From: Epiperipatus broadwayi
Lineage: Eukaryota > Onychophora > Udeonychophora > Euonychophora > Peripatidae
Assembly: GCA_028023455.1 (NCBI GenBank)
Contig: JAQFVV010006310.1
Span: forward strand, 2,172,001 to 2,236,000
Reading direction: 5' to 3'
Length of the DNA: 64,000 nucleotides
Below, one piece after another: positions 47,201 to 59,010 of this stretch. The position numbers were made by a program, and so were the translations under genes. Within the stretch, counting starts at the first letter, position 1. Every line of letters begins with the position of its first letter. Below the pieces are notes generated by a model. That model was given only the letters and a program-made list of their open reading frames with translations. It was not told the DNA's origin and searched no databases.

Positions 47201-48360
47201 AGTTCCAACCTTTTTTTTTAAATTTGGCAGAAATATAGCAACTTATATTTATTTTTATATGTAAATAAAATCGTGGATATGCATGCATACATCAATTTTT
47301 TGTTTTTATCAGAGCATCCCTCTTGTCAATTCTACAGTAGTACAATCATCTACTAGAATAGAAAATCAGACCATATTTTATCAGTATATATGTAATTTGC
47401 AATCAATCTTGCTTGTCAGACGAGCTAAATCAAACACCTAAATCGCCATACAGCAATTTATGTACATATTAATTTTTGATTGAATATAAGTATAATTTAT
47501 ATATTTGGAGTTATGTAACTATATAAGATATTTAAACACAGATTTTCAAGCTCCCTTATAAGTACTTATTAATTATAATAGAAAGTGTATCTGACATTGG
47601 TTGTCAGTAATATATTATAGATCTGATATAGGGAAAGACATTGAAATCATGATATTACATAACTGATTGTCACATAGAATTGATTTCCTGAATATAATCC
47701 TGACTGTAAAGAATAGGTGGATTATATTATCAAACAATTAACAAAAAATGTAATTGTCATATTATTATTATTATTATGAGATGATGTCTCATCATCATCT
47801 TGTATTGTTTATATAAAGATGACATATCATTTCAGTTGCTTTTTGAATCTACTCAAAGATATATCTATTATGATGATGATGATTGTTTATCATTCTTTTC
47901 TTCTTTCATCATCAAGATTTCCAAACAATCTATATTTTTTAAATGAATTAGATAAAATTCTGAAAAAGACCGTTGAAAAGATAAAACTGTCAACTATATT
48001 TGAAAGTTTAAAATAGTAAAATATTGTATTTGCATTGTGTGAAATGCTTAGAAGAGTAAGTTAGTATTGTTTGTTTGTATTAGACCAATTTCAGTCTAGT
48101 CACAAATGCTTCAAGTGAGCCTCTGGGCATAAACTAAGCAAACATCCAATTGTTTTTTGTTGTTGTTATTGTTGACAATTGAATTTTTAAAAATCTTAAC
48201 TTTTTTTTTTCAATGTCCAACTTTTATATCTATAGATTACTATTTATTCTTTTAGGCATTTTCTTTCTATTTCAATTATATGAAAAATTTCAAATTATCC
48301 TTATAAAATAGTTAATCTAAATCTAAATTTTAAAACAAAAACAACTCTCTTCTCTAACAT
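47201..48360. other. AT-rich DNA, no gene seen
   Basis: Short ATT and GAT runs near 47760-47890. The open frame at 47819-48016 covers low-complexity sequence and is not supported. Confidence 0.45.
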
Positions 48361-48363
48361 CAT

Positions 48364-48757
48364 CAGTATAAACTTGAATAATTTATGATTATCAGGTTAT
48401 CCATCTAGTTTCTGGATTTTCCTGCTCAGTATGATTCAGAATTCAAAACCAGAAATTTTTTTGACATAATTTAGCAACTACCTTTAACTCCGTTTTATTT
48501 ATCAAAATAAAACTGTTAAAGCAAGATGACTCGAATTCAAAGGTTTAGGTTGATTTGTATTTTAGATTTTTAGTTTGGCAGACAAAATGGGATTAAAGAT
48601 AGTGGCTATATGCATGTCTACATTCCTTCCAACTTTAAATCCAGAAACTCATTAATAAATGCAAAATTCAGAAACCAGTCTGAGGATGGGGTTTTAAATA
48701 TTAAGATGGGAAATTTTATATGCATCTGGTAATCATGATTATTTAAGATTATAATAG
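48364..48757 (+). repeat. fold-back element, copy 1 (family F)
   Basis: It begins CAGTATAAACTTGAATAATT, contains CCATCTAGTTTCTGGATTTT, the middle TTTAGGTTGATTTGTATTTT and CCTTCCAACTTTAAATCCAG, and closes with CAGAAACCAGTCTGAGGATG, TAAATATTAAGATGGGAAAT and GTAATCATGATTATTTAAG. The right end is an approximate reverse complement of the left end. The whole length aligns with 50044-50375. Confidence 0.75.
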
Positions 48758-49087
48758 ATGGCACTACAGCTGCTCACAATGTCATTTAAGCTGTGGGATT
48801 TAATGTTATTAATCTAAATTTTATTATTGATAAACTTTTTTATGTCACTTGAGTAGTAGACAAAACAAATACTGTATTTATTTATAAGCTTTCTCAAAAA
48901 CAGAATATGCATATTATTTAAACCTGGGTAATTTCTATAGGCTTTACAATAAGAGACAAAAGTGAAATTTTCAATAATATAAATATTTTTAATATATGTA
49001 TTTCACTCTCCAATTTTTGTTTTACAATATAATCTATTCAACCCCCCCCCCCGAATATCCAAAATGTCTCAATTCTAAATTTATATT

Positions 49088-49300
49088 ACTGTAATGGGCT
49101 GGATATATTGTTAGAAGAAATGACATTAGATGGGACATTGAAGTCTTAAACTGGTCCCAAGAACTTCTAAAAGACCTAAAAAGAGACCACATATGAGATA
49201 AATTGATGAAATAAGGAAATTTGCTGATGTGATATGCAAAAGAAAAGCTATAAATTGGAGAAATTAAACTTGGAAAGATGTTTGAAATTATGATGATGCC
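49088..49300 (+). pseudogene. RTE-type LINE fragment (C-terminal end of ORF)
   Basis: Two frames give WAGYIVRRNDIRWDIEVLNW then PRTSKRPKKRPHMR-stop-IDEIRKFADVICKRKAINW. This is the conserved end of RTE proteins: KWAGHIARMxDxRWxxRVLxW, RxxKRPxGRPxxRWIDEI, GxxWxxxA. The same segment, on the minus strand, occurs at 58500-58600. A short poly-C run (49043-49052) lies just upstream. Fragment only; no RT domain nearby. The frame change and stops mark it as dead. Confidence 0.85.
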
Positions 49301-50043
49301 GAAATTTTCTGAAATGCATTTTCAAGAGCATTTTTAAAGAAAACTTTTTCAGATCTAAACACCTAAGTTTATTTAGAAATGGCTCATATTTTGCTTAAAA
49401 AATGTTCATATTTTGGATGAAAATGTTATAATTATATGATCATTTGATAATTGAATATCAGATGGAAGGTAAAGCATAACATATTTTATTTAGCTGAGAA
49501 TCCAGTAACTTTTATTTCTTAATACTAAACTATACAGACCATTAAAATTGCAATATTGATTTCAGATTATGTAAATTTTGTTTATTATTCTTTAATGAGA
49601 GCTTTGTCGGTATATCTGGAGGGGGGGTTATCACCTTTTTCTTTTCATAATAGTATGCCCATGATTGTTTTAAAATTTCAACCAAATATTAAGAACATAA
49701 GCAAATACTATCTAATGATTTCTTACTTCATATCTTCAAATTTGTTGCATATCATCTTTCAATAATTTAAGGCATTCTTAGTCATGTGATAAGTTTTACT
49801 AAAGTCTATAACATTTTTTTGAAAAAATTTGAATTTGGTATAGTAATATAAAATAGTTTAAAAACAATTTCTTTGTCAAAATAATTTATATTTAATAAAA
49901 AAATTTTGAAGTAGTTTAGCTTTTCTTGAAATGTCTAATTTAAGTGGTAATAAAGGAGCAATGTCACGTAATTTTAATAATAATAACAAATCAACAAATC
50001 TCCATTTAAACAATATAAGATCTGATCTTTACTTTAGAATTAT

Positions 50044-50375
50044 CTAGTATAAACTTGAGTAATCAGTACATTAAATTCATATTTCTAGTATTTATTTCAC
50101 CATCCCAGACTAGTTTCTGATTTTTGCCTTTATTTATAAAACACTTTGAATTGAAATCAAAACCTTAGGCTGATTTGATTTTTACATTTTTAGTTTCATA
50201 GATAAATTTGAATTAAAGGTGTTTGTTGGATGAATTTAGAATTTTTTCCAACTTTGAATTCCAGGCCTCATTTATAATAAGTGAAAGCCATAAAACAGCC
50301 CAACAATGGGAATTTAAATATTAAGGATGGGAATTTTATTTTCCATATGATAAGGACTGATTGTTTGACTAATAA
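50044..50375 (+). repeat. fold-back element, copy 2 (family F)
   Basis: Starts CTAGTATAAACTTGAGTAAT and has CCATCCCAGACTAGTTTCTG, a middle with TTAGGCTGATTTGATTTTTA and TTCCAACTTTGAATTCCAGG, then CAGCCCAACAATGGGAATTT and AAATATTAAGGATGGGAATT. Left and right ends are approximate reverse complements. Alignment with copy 1 is end to end, so this is a discrete element of about 330-390 bp. Confidence 0.75.
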
Positions 50376-50684
50376 GCCATCTTCAGAATTTTTAAAAAGA
50401 TTTAAAATTATCTTAAGGATTTGTCATAATTCATAACATGTTTTTTTATTTGGGTTCATTTTTACTTTATTAAATGAATTTTTCTATAATAAACTTGCTC
50501 TTGAATTCAATATATTGATTAGTGAAGCAACACTAACAAAACAATAACTAATATCACATATAGATATGAGCAAATGAAGATTGTGTAACATGAATATGGA
50601 AATGTTCAAATATAACTTTTGGCATATGCTTAGAAAAGTCATAATATTGTCTTTCCATTCAGTAGTGTTTCTAACCTGCATGAT

Positions 50685-50790
50685 TTATATAAATGATAAT
50701 GTGATAGACTTAAAAGCTAAAAGTTCCTGTCACTTTTGCTATATGAATATCAGGTGATCCTGAGATCAGGAAACAATTCAATCTTTAAAT
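50685..50790 (+). repeat. SINE body fragment (family T4)
   Basis: GATAATGTGATAGACTTAAA, AGCTAAAAGTTCCTG and GAATATCAGGTGATCCTGAG. The first half matches 52668-52710 (TGTAATAGACTTGATAGCTA), and ATCAGGTG..CCTGA recurs at about 34229. Confidence 0.5.
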
Positions 50791-50879
50791 GTGTTTGAAC
50801 TAACTTACAAATTTTGTTTACTTGTTTGGGTCAAATATTATAATTAATTTTTAAACATACAAATAATATTTCTGTACAA

Positions 50880-51280
50880 TAATTTTCACTATACTGCTGT
50901 CATGCAAAGTTGGTATTGGTTTCTATCTGCTTTTAACATCTTATGGAGAGGTAATAATCATAAACATATGACCAAAGATAGGTGAAAAATATGTATAATC
51001 CCCAAGATACACATTTCATGCTAAACCAGCATTCATCAGTTGGTCCAGATCACAATCTCTATAAGACATATAAATCTTTATCATTGTATATGTGTAAGAG
51101 ATTGTGATCGAGTCCAATTAATGAATGCTGGTTCTGCATAAAATGTGCATTTTGGGAATCATACATCTTTTTCACATCTTTGGTTATTTGTTTATGATTA
51201 CACCCCTCCACAAGATGTTAAAAGTGGGTAGAAACTTGTTCCTATCTTGGTGAAAGTGATGTAGTGAAAGTTATACTATA
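50880..51280. repeat. inverted pair of ~195-bp SINE copies around a ~15-bp spacer
   Basis: Left arm (50880-51075, minus orientation of the core) and right arm (51092-51280, plus) mirror each other: CTTTTAACATCTTATGGAGA against CTCCACAAGATGTTAAAAG, ACATTTCATGCTAAACCAGC against AATGCTGGTTCTGCATAAAA, and GATCACAATCTC against GAGATTGTGATC at the centre. Divergence between arms is roughly 20%, so this inverted pair is much older than the palindromes at 16.9 and 59.9 kb. Confidence 0.85.
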
Positions 51281-51284
51281 GAAA

Positions 51285-52550
51285 TATTATTCATTAAATA
51301 GATAATCTCAAGTGTAATGAATAACTAATAAAAAATATTAATATTCATCCACATGTTAGATATTCATGATAATGCACTATTTTAGGGATGTCCAACTAGT
51401 TTTCTAGTCATAATGGCAGATCAAATATCAAATCACATTGACACTGAAAGTTTTTAATAATGTGCAATAATATTATTATATATTTAAAAAATGTGCTTTC
51501 ATTGAATTTTATGACTAATTCACTAGAAAATGTTTACAGTTAACTATAATAAAGAAATGAAGGATAAAATCTTAAATTTCTCTTAATTGTTTAACTAAAA
51601 TCAGCTTTAAAAAAAAAAAAAAAAACACTGCCCTCATAAACACAAAAATCTTGTAAACAATTTTTAATGTTCACTAATTTCAGTTTAAATACTAGAAATA
51701 CAAAGACATTGTTGATATTCTCACTTTTTAAGTTTGAATATGAATATTAATAAAAAGCCCATTGCAAATATCTGACTATTGAAAAGTAAAAAATAATATA
51801 TAAAAAAAATATTTTATAAAATGTGCTTTTATTTATTTTGATGAGTAACATATTAAAAATCAAAAAATATTTTTTCTTCAACCACAGTTTTGGTTATTGA
51901 ACTTATCTTTAAAAAAAGCAAGAGCTTTCATAATTTAATTAAGTGATAAAATTAATTTATGAATGCCCCATGATTTTATTTCAAGTTAGATAACTGGATT
52001 TGAAGACATATGGATGTTTGAAAATTTTAGATTTTCTACTTAATAGTTAAGTATTAAATAAATGCTGAGTTTTGAGCTGGTATTTTAGATCTAGTATCTG
52101 AATATTCTAGTGCCTCACTGAGGAGAACCAGTACCTCGAAACTGGTTTGGGAATAGAGATAGTTCTAGATAGAGATCTTAAATGCTTTCTCTTGCAGCAT
52201 TTATCAGAAAAGCTCGTTTAGAGCTATTAACACACTCATTTTATTACATTTGTTGTAATACAAGCTTATTAAATTAAGTCATGTGATGTATGACTTGTTT
52301 TTTTAAATATTAGAACAACTAAAATTGTAATTGAAAAAATATTTTTTTTTATTTGAATTCATATTTATATATGTATATATAATATTTTGTATAATTTTGA
52401 TAAATTTATTAATGTCAATAATTGTAATTTTCTAAGATTTTTTTTTTTTAATAATATTTTTAAAAGTTGCCTTGTTTGATTATCTGCATTAACTATCAAT
52501 AAAAGTTTCTATACATATCTTTCTATTATATGATTCCAGTAATTTATTGA
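51285..52550. other. AT-rich DNA with family F traces, no gene seen
   Basis: A short stretch at 52128-52175 (ACCAGTACCTCGAAACTGGT, TTGGGAATAGAGATAG) looks like family F sequence. Otherwise unremarkable. Confidence 0.4.
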
Positions 52551-52554
52551 TTTT

Positions 52555-52745
52555 GTTAATCTCATCATGTAATGGTTGGAGCATCTATCTGGCATGCAAA
52601 AAATGAGTTTGAATCTATACCAGATAAAATGTTTAAATTTTTGCTCTGCATAAATTAGCATATATGAGCTGTAATAGACTTGATAGCTAAAGTTTCCTGG
52701 ATGAATATGATATTTCCAGTACTGAATGTCATGTAATTTTTCAAG
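52555..52745 (+). repeat. tRNA-derived SINE (family T4)
   Basis: ATGTAATGGTTGGAGCATCT (A-box-like), a possible anticodon arm CTGGCATGCAAA, then the B-box-like GAGTTTGAATCTATACC at about 52610-52626, followed by a body TGTAATAGACTTGATAGCTA also seen at 50700. The minus-strand frame 52509-52748 is an antisense reading of this SINE. Confidence 0.6.
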
Positions 52746-53504
52746 CAACTAATTAGCTATTAGATTACTCGTATTGATATTGAAGGGAATAGTTTGAATG
52801 TAATAACTTAAACGTTATAGCTTTTTGTTATTTTTTTTTTAAGCTTTTTTTTGGGAGGAGGGGGAATTTTTTTTATCACATTTAATTACAAGTAAAAATA
52901 CTTTTTAAAAATTTCTGCAATATATATCAAAAACATATGATCACTTATATACTTATTTCTTATGCTTTCAATAGCAGTTATTTTCACTTTACTCTAGAGT
53001 TATTTACTATAAGCTTGTAAGTAATATTTACTGAGGCTATAACCTCGATAATATGCGTATAAAATGCGATAGTAGGGACCTCTACAGGTGTTTTAATCAC
53101 AAGCTTACGCTATGGAGAATGGGCTTAACATATTCATTTTTTTTTAATAATATAAGGGAGTAAAGGATGGCTGCTATATGTATAAATGCAGTGGTTTGAG
53201 TTTTCACTGACAAAAACCAATCAATCTGGAGATGTGCATTTTATAGCAATATACCACCTGATATCCATTACTTATTCAAACATAGATCTAGAGTAGGATG
53301 AAAATAACTCCTCTAGCAGTGTATGTATTTTCTAAGTATATAAACACCTTTTTTCCTTTTCTTTTATAACTCAAAATTCTTTTACTAATCATTTTCAGGA
53401 ATATCAATTACATATTTTAATATAAGGTATCACGTTGAATAATATTTGTCTTTTTTTTCTATTAGGAAATGTAATTGTGCTATGAAGAGTCAACAAGGAG
53501 GAGT

Positions 53505-53560
53505 CAACCATGTGGTTGATTATGACTGGGAAGCAAATTCCCGGTAAGCTTAGTCCCCCC
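53505..53560 (-). repeat. partial T1 SINE
   Basis: GATTATGACTGGGAAGCAAA and TTCCCGG match the T1 end (GCATCAGCTGGGAAGCAAAC at 4425). A poly-C run at 53555-53564 follows. Confidence 0.4.
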
Positions 53561-53564
53561 CCCC

Positions 53565-54670
53565 ATCAGAAGTTCCTGGGTTTTCATCTTGCCCTCCCCT
53601 CCATTTAGAATGAGGAAAAAGAGTGAAGATGAATTATTAATTAAAACTGGAAAATTTATTGAATCACTTAGGAAAATTTACCTATCATTATTTGGGAAAA
53701 TTGCCCTTATGAACTCAGTCATGTTACCCAAGATAACGTACTTTCTCGCTGGGTTTGTTCCGACTAATTCCTTTATTAAGAAGGTCAAAACCCAGTGCAG
53801 AAAATTATGTTGGGGGGGAGGGAGGTACCTGACATGAGCATAGACCTACTCCAAAAGCCAAAACAATTGAATGGCTCAGGTTTACATGGAATCAAAACAT
53901 TCTTTATTCAGATTACTCATAACATATTGGTGAGACTTTTTAACAAGAATCCTCAAATGCAGAGTCCGATGCATGTGGAAGAAGTTGCACATAAAGATCA
54001 CCTCTCCCCCAGTAGTGGGTGACTGTGGTGGCTTCAGAAACAAATATATGTAGTTCTGGACAGCATTAAATCGGAAAATCCAGCAAATATGTTCAAAAAT
54101 AAAATTACTTATTGGAACATATATACACAGAAGTTTCCAAATAAGATCAAAATAGATGGCCTCTTGCCCATTGGAATATTAGGGTTCTTCGGGTTGATTA
54201 AACGGTTGAAATTAGAACCTAGGTTCATATATTTCCTGATTAAGGTCAATCTCGGGGCCTTGCCAACTGTGGCTTTCTTGCATTATCAATGAGGATAGAG
54301 AATGGATCCTATTTGCATTTTATGAAAAAAAGAAGAAGAATCAATGCAACACATACTTGAAAAATGCCACATATAGTTGAATTTATGTAATATTTTCAAA
54401 TCCTTAAAGAAAAATAGAGAACATGAATGTGTTTATTTAATCAAAGCTTTCAAAAAAGGCCATTTTGGAATAATTAGAATGGCAACTTTCACCAATTTTT
54501 GCATATGGATTCTCAGAAATAAAATATTATTTGAGTGTGGCAAAGACTATGATGCAGTAAAAACAGTGTGCATTTTGTTACATGAAATCAAAGAGATTGA
54601 TAAAAAAAATTGTAATAAATGGCTTGTGGACTAGAATAAAGACTACAATTTAATAAAGAGTTGCCTGGAT
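53565..54670 (+). pseudogene. L1/Tx1-like LINE ORF2, post-RT C-terminal part
   Basis: The translation begins at 53570 with KFLGFHL, the segment right after the RT palm in L1-like elements. It continues GKIALMNSVMLPKITYFLAG (53694-53753), the thumb region. Then come KLCWGG, LLQKPKQLNGSGLHGIKTFF (about 53840-53900), and a zinc-knuckle-like C-x2-C..H..C region at 54314-54367 (CIL-stop-KKEEESMQHILEKC) in which the second cysteine codon is now TGA. The end is ATFTNFCIWILRNKILFECG at 54483-54540. Frame changes fall near 53590 and around the G run at 53811-53818, and a stop lies at 54021-54023. The RT catalytic core and endonuclease are absent, so the copy is 5'-truncated. Downstream to about 55000 is probably its 3' UTR. 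Confidence 0.8.
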
Positions 54671-55635
54671 AAGTATAAATGACAATTTGCAGCTAAAATT
54701 ATATGAAGTAGAATATTAAGGCCGTATATTGGAAAAAGTGAGATAAAGCTGGAGATGCCATCGATGTTAATTTAATGACTTTCAGGAATAATTAATATGA
54801 ATTTTATTGTAATTTAAATATTAACGGATAAATTGTATGCATTCAGAATAATGTTATATCAATGAATAACTAATTGAATTTCAAACCATGTAAATATGAA
54901 TTCAATGTATATGGTCGATAATCCTAATGATAATTCACACATGACATGTATGTTCGTTGACAAAGTGTATGCTTTCAGCATAATTCTGTATCTATATTAA
55001 ATTAATTATATTCCCTTTTTATGTTTCACCTTTAACTTTTCTAGCTTTGAATTTAAGGTATATTATTTATAATTTTAATGTATACTAGAATTTGATATGT
55101 ATCTTTTGATAATACACAAGGAGAGTGGATAAAGTTATATTTTGAAAGATATACAAAAAAATTGTACGCATAAAATTTTTTGTTACCTTTTAATACTAAT
55201 AAAATTTAATTCTGATTAAAATATCTTTTATCAAAGCTTAGAGTTTTGACTTCTGTTTATATTTAAAAAGAGCACGCCGACTACTTCGTATTTCAGTTGC
55301 AAAAGATTAGCATAAGTATCTTGATAATCCTTTTTTTTTTTTTTTAGTAAAAAAAAAAAAAAGACAACAATTTTATTGGCCAGCAGATGGTGCTAAAAAA
55401 TATTTTAAAGATTTCGATGCAGGTGTAAGAAAAAAAATTGTGTCTATTAATTAAATCCAGATTTTCAAAACTGACTTAGGATCTCACTTCTCCAATCAGA
55501 TATTTACATGTGATCAGAATATACTTAATATCAAAATGGTTTTTTTCTATTATTTTCAATTCTAAAACAAAAATATTCATTATAATGTTCGTTGATTAAT
55601 AAATGCCCAAGGAGTCACGTGGAATTCGAATAAGG
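54671..55635. other. probable LINE 3' flank and AT-rich DNA
   Basis: Two passages (about 54830-54865 and 54960-54990) share GTATGC-TTCAG-ATAAT words and may be a diverged repeat in the LINE 3' UTR. No gene. Confidence 0.4.
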
Positions 55636-55639
55636 AAAT

Positions 55640-55720
55640 GACGAGTTTAATTAAATCAAAGAAACTTTAATTTTTGAATTTACCATTCGACCACTGCACT
55701 ATGCTATGCAAAAAATACTA
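55640..55720 (-). repeat. tRNA-like SINE head (family T3)
   Basis: On the minus strand, GCATAGTGCAGTGGTCGAAT and GGTAAATTCAAAAATTAAAG resemble an A-box and anticodon arm and parallel the 23395-23490 copy. Confidence 0.5.
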
Positions 55721-57260
55721 ATGATTCTCATTTAAGAAATGTTGGGTCGACGTTTGAACTATTATTTACGGAACATGTTCCAATAAAAGGTAACTGAAAT
55801 GAAACAAAATGTAAAATATTTACGTTTTGTTTTATTATTGATTATTCTAAATATTCATTAAGTATACCGCTAGAAATGATTGTAAAATTGGTTGAAGCTA
55901 GTTCTTAAAACCCTCCACTGAAATAATCTGCAGGAACATTGTCACAAACTTACGGATATCCTGAACCGAACTATAACATGTTCATTTCATATTCAGCTTT
56001 AATTTTACAAATAGCCAAAAGTCAGTTGCATCTAAATCAGAAGACTGGGCAGATATTCAAGCACAATAACGTTTCTTTTGGCCAAAAAAAAAAATCATAC
56101 ACAATGTTGACACTGTCGGTCAAGTACGTTATTATGAAATAATATTGTAATCAAAAATCTTAAGTAACATATAAAATTTTGACTCACAATTTAAAGCATC
56201 CAAATAATAGTTAGCATTTACTGTCTAATTATCAAGAATGGACTTATAATGAAATGAAATATAAAAAAAAAAAAGAAGAAAGAACAATGCCTTCATTCAG
56301 TTCTTTTGTTTTGACTTTTTTTTTTATTTTTCTTCTGACAATTTCTATTCTGTTCTCTGGTGCTTGATTGATAGTTCACATTCTAATGCCCATATATCAT
56401 CACTTATTACAATGTTTTTCAAGAATTCTGGATCTGTAATTATGTTCTTTGCATGTCTCTGCAGTGGTTTTACATCTTCTTTTTAGATAATTGTTAACAA
56501 ATGAGAAACAAAACACATGTTCACACCTTCCATTTTTTAAAATCTTCAATAAAATATGACAAGAAGTGGTTTTGGTAATATTAGTGGATTACTCATTGAG
56601 TTTGACAGATACTTACTGATCAATTTAAAGAATTAAGGCAACTCTTTGCATGTTTTCTTCACTTTGATGTGCTTAACTGTGGATCAGTTTAAATTGCTCT
56701 CCGTGACATTACAAAATCTTGCAAAGTACTTAAAACATTCTTGTCACTCATGGCTTCGATGCTATATAAAATCATTTCAAATGTTTCAGTAACAGTTATG
56801 CACAGCTTAAAACAAAATTTATATTGCGTTTTTTATATATATGAAAAAAAAAAAACTATTACATTTCATGTTATAATGTATGATCCTGATATTTTAGTTC
56901 CATTAGATTTTTAGGGTGAATAGTTAAACTATGTTATTGTATAGTCATATGTTGTTTCAGAGATAATGCTGTAGGAAGTTTGGAAAGAGAATTAATTATT
57001 TTTCACAGGGCATATTGTGTATGGGTTATTTCAGATTAAATTCAGAATTGTAAAACAAACGTTTATCAACTAAATGTTTTCTAATTTAGACTTAATTTTT
57101 TTTTGATCACTTTTGAACTTAATTATTGTATTATAATTTTCTAATGTTACAAAAGCAAAAAGATATTAAAATTTAGAATTAAAAATATGATTTTTTTTTT
57201 TAAATTTAATAAATATTTTCATTACAAATAAAATGTGTTTTAATTTAAAATTATTACAAT
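55721..57260. other. AT-rich DNA, no gene seen
   Basis: No supported feature. The frame at 55939-56142 is short, has no motif and is not reported as a gene. Confidence 0.45.
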
Positions 57261-57264
57261 TTAA

Positions 57265-57560
57265 TTTATAAGTGCCAAATTTTCTGCATTCGCAATGTGG
57301 ATATCATCTACTTCAGTTAAATGCATTAATGATTATTACTAATCATTTATTAGACTAGAGATTATCATGACATTCTTAGTTGGAAAATAAACATTAAACC
57401 TAGTTAAAAAAATTAAGGCATTTATTTTTTAATTAAACATTTAGTTATATCTTTTATTGGAAATAAAGTCCACTCCATGAAATATTCTTAAAATATGTGA
57501 ATAAAAACATACAAAAATTGATAAATGACTTTCAAGGTGTTTCATGCAGAATCTTCTTTA
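57265..57560 (+). repeat. dispersed repeat family R1, copy 5
   Basis: Left flank TTTCTGCATTCGCAATGTGG, then ATGCATTAATGATTATTACT, TTAGACTAGAGATTATCATG, TTAAACCTAGTTAA, a T-rich part, AATATGTGAATAAAAACATA and TTTCATGCAGAATCTTC. The last words look like the reverse complement of the shared SINE core. Confidence 0.7.
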
Positions 57561-57639
57561 CATGTTTTTCATTATATGTAAGATATTTATCATTGTCACA
57601 TTATTATAATTATATATACAAGTATCGAAGTTTATGGAC

Positions 57640-57910
57640 CCACAGCTTTAAAATGATCTGCTTTAGATAATACATTAATGGTTATTAATAATTATTTATT
57701 AGGCTAGAGTTTATAATATCATCCTACCCCAACTTTAAAATCAGTTAAAGATAAATGTATTTGGTTACAATTAAACGACTATATGGTATCATTACCCAAC
57801 TTCTCTCTTTTTTTCATATGTAATGTTTTTTTAGATATACTTAAAACATCCACTTTCCTACATATTTTTAAAATATAGCAATAAAAACATCTAAAAAATG
57901 ATGAATCTAA
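57640..57910 (+). repeat. dispersed repeat family R1, copy 6
   Basis: CATTAATGGTTATTAATAAT, TTAGGCTAGAGTTTATAATA, AAAATCAGTTAAAGATAA, then TTTTTCATATGTAATGTTTT and ATAGCAATAAAAACATCTAA. It directly follows copy 5 in the same orientation. Confidence 0.7.
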
Positions 57911-58439
57911 TAGTAAAAAATCTGACTTCTTTTGTAGCTCTGTGTGGTTTAGACCAATCCTAGGGTAGAAAACCTATGAATTAAAGATTCTTATTTAAAA
58001 TTAATCATCAATTTCATACTGAGAAAAATAAAAACATGTATTTTTTTCAATTGAGTGGAATTGTGGTGTTCAAAAGTTACATTGTATGTTTTTCTGAGCA
58101 ATAGAAATCAAATGTCATATTATAAAAATTTTCTGATCAACATTAACCAAAGAAAACATCCAGAAAATTGTAAAATAATATAAAAGAGCAGGAATCTTCC
58201 TATGAACTTCATCAGGGTGAAGAAGATTTGATTGGCCAACACAATTTACAGGGTAATTAGAAAGCAACATATACTATGTAATAAGACGGAATCTCCTGCA
58301 GTTATTTAGTATCCTTGATCACCTCCTTTTTTTACTTAAAGAATGAATTCTAATATTTTAATTTGAAGAAAAGTCTCATTTGTTACTATATTTAAAACAC
58401 TTGTTAGGAAATCTCATAAATTTGATATTCCTGCTTCAA

Positions 58440-58930
58440 TAATTATTTTAGAATTTACAGAATGAACATTTTTTCAAATTTAACCCTGTTTTTTAACCCA
58501 TAGCTACTCTTCCCAACATACTTTTTTATTTCATCTATCCATCTCATGTATGGTCTTTTTGTAGGTCTCTTAAAATTGAAATCCCACTTAAAACTTCAAC
58601 TAGTCATCTATTATTATCTATTTTAGAAATATGTTCAATCCTATTATTTTAGTCTTTTTCATTGATGTCAATGATATTTGTTTGTTCTCTCATTCACATA
58701 TTTCACTTTAGATCTATTGTTGTTATACCCAATATATATCTCTCCATACTTTATTCAATGGTCTGAAATTTTTATTTCTCTTTTGTTAAATATCCAAGTC
58801 TCAGATCCTCATGTAAAAATTGGTAAAATGCATGTATTCAAAATCTTTCTTTGTAAATATATAATCATATTTTCTTTTAATATTAAATTATTTCTATCAA
58901 AAGCACTTCATCCAAGTTTATAATTAATCA
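58440..58930 (-). pseudogene. RTE-type LINE, C-terminal part (split by the palindrome insertion)
   Basis: Read leftwards from about 58860: ILNTCILPIFT then GSETWIFNK, YGERYILGI, KVKYVNERTNKY, and finally RPTKRPYMRWIDEIKKYVGK at about 58570-58510. The order and residues match the RTE C-terminus (LPVLTYGSETWxL, MLGIxxxD, RGRPxxRWIDEIKxxAG). It is the continuation of the RT domain at 60945-61425 on the same strand; the two are separated by the 59006-60831 palindrome and flanking TA runs. Several stops and frame changes. Confidence 0.85.
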
Positions 58931-58937
58931 TCCATTA

Positions 58938-58961
58938 TATATATATATATATATATATCTA

Positions 58962-59006
<45 letters not shown>
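58938..59006. repeat. (TA)n microsatellite flanking the palindrome
   Basis: Two TA runs around CTATATGATG. A shorter TA run lies on the other side of the palindrome at 60851-60871. Confidence 0.9.

Positions 59007-59010
<4 letters not shown>

Noticed and set aside
52560-52630. Functional tRNA gene
   Set aside because: Boxes are recognisable but the acceptor and anticodon stems do not pair well and a SINE body follows.
52509-52748. 79-codon minus-strand frame
   Set aside because: Antisense of a tRNA-derived SINE with visible A- and B-box-like words.
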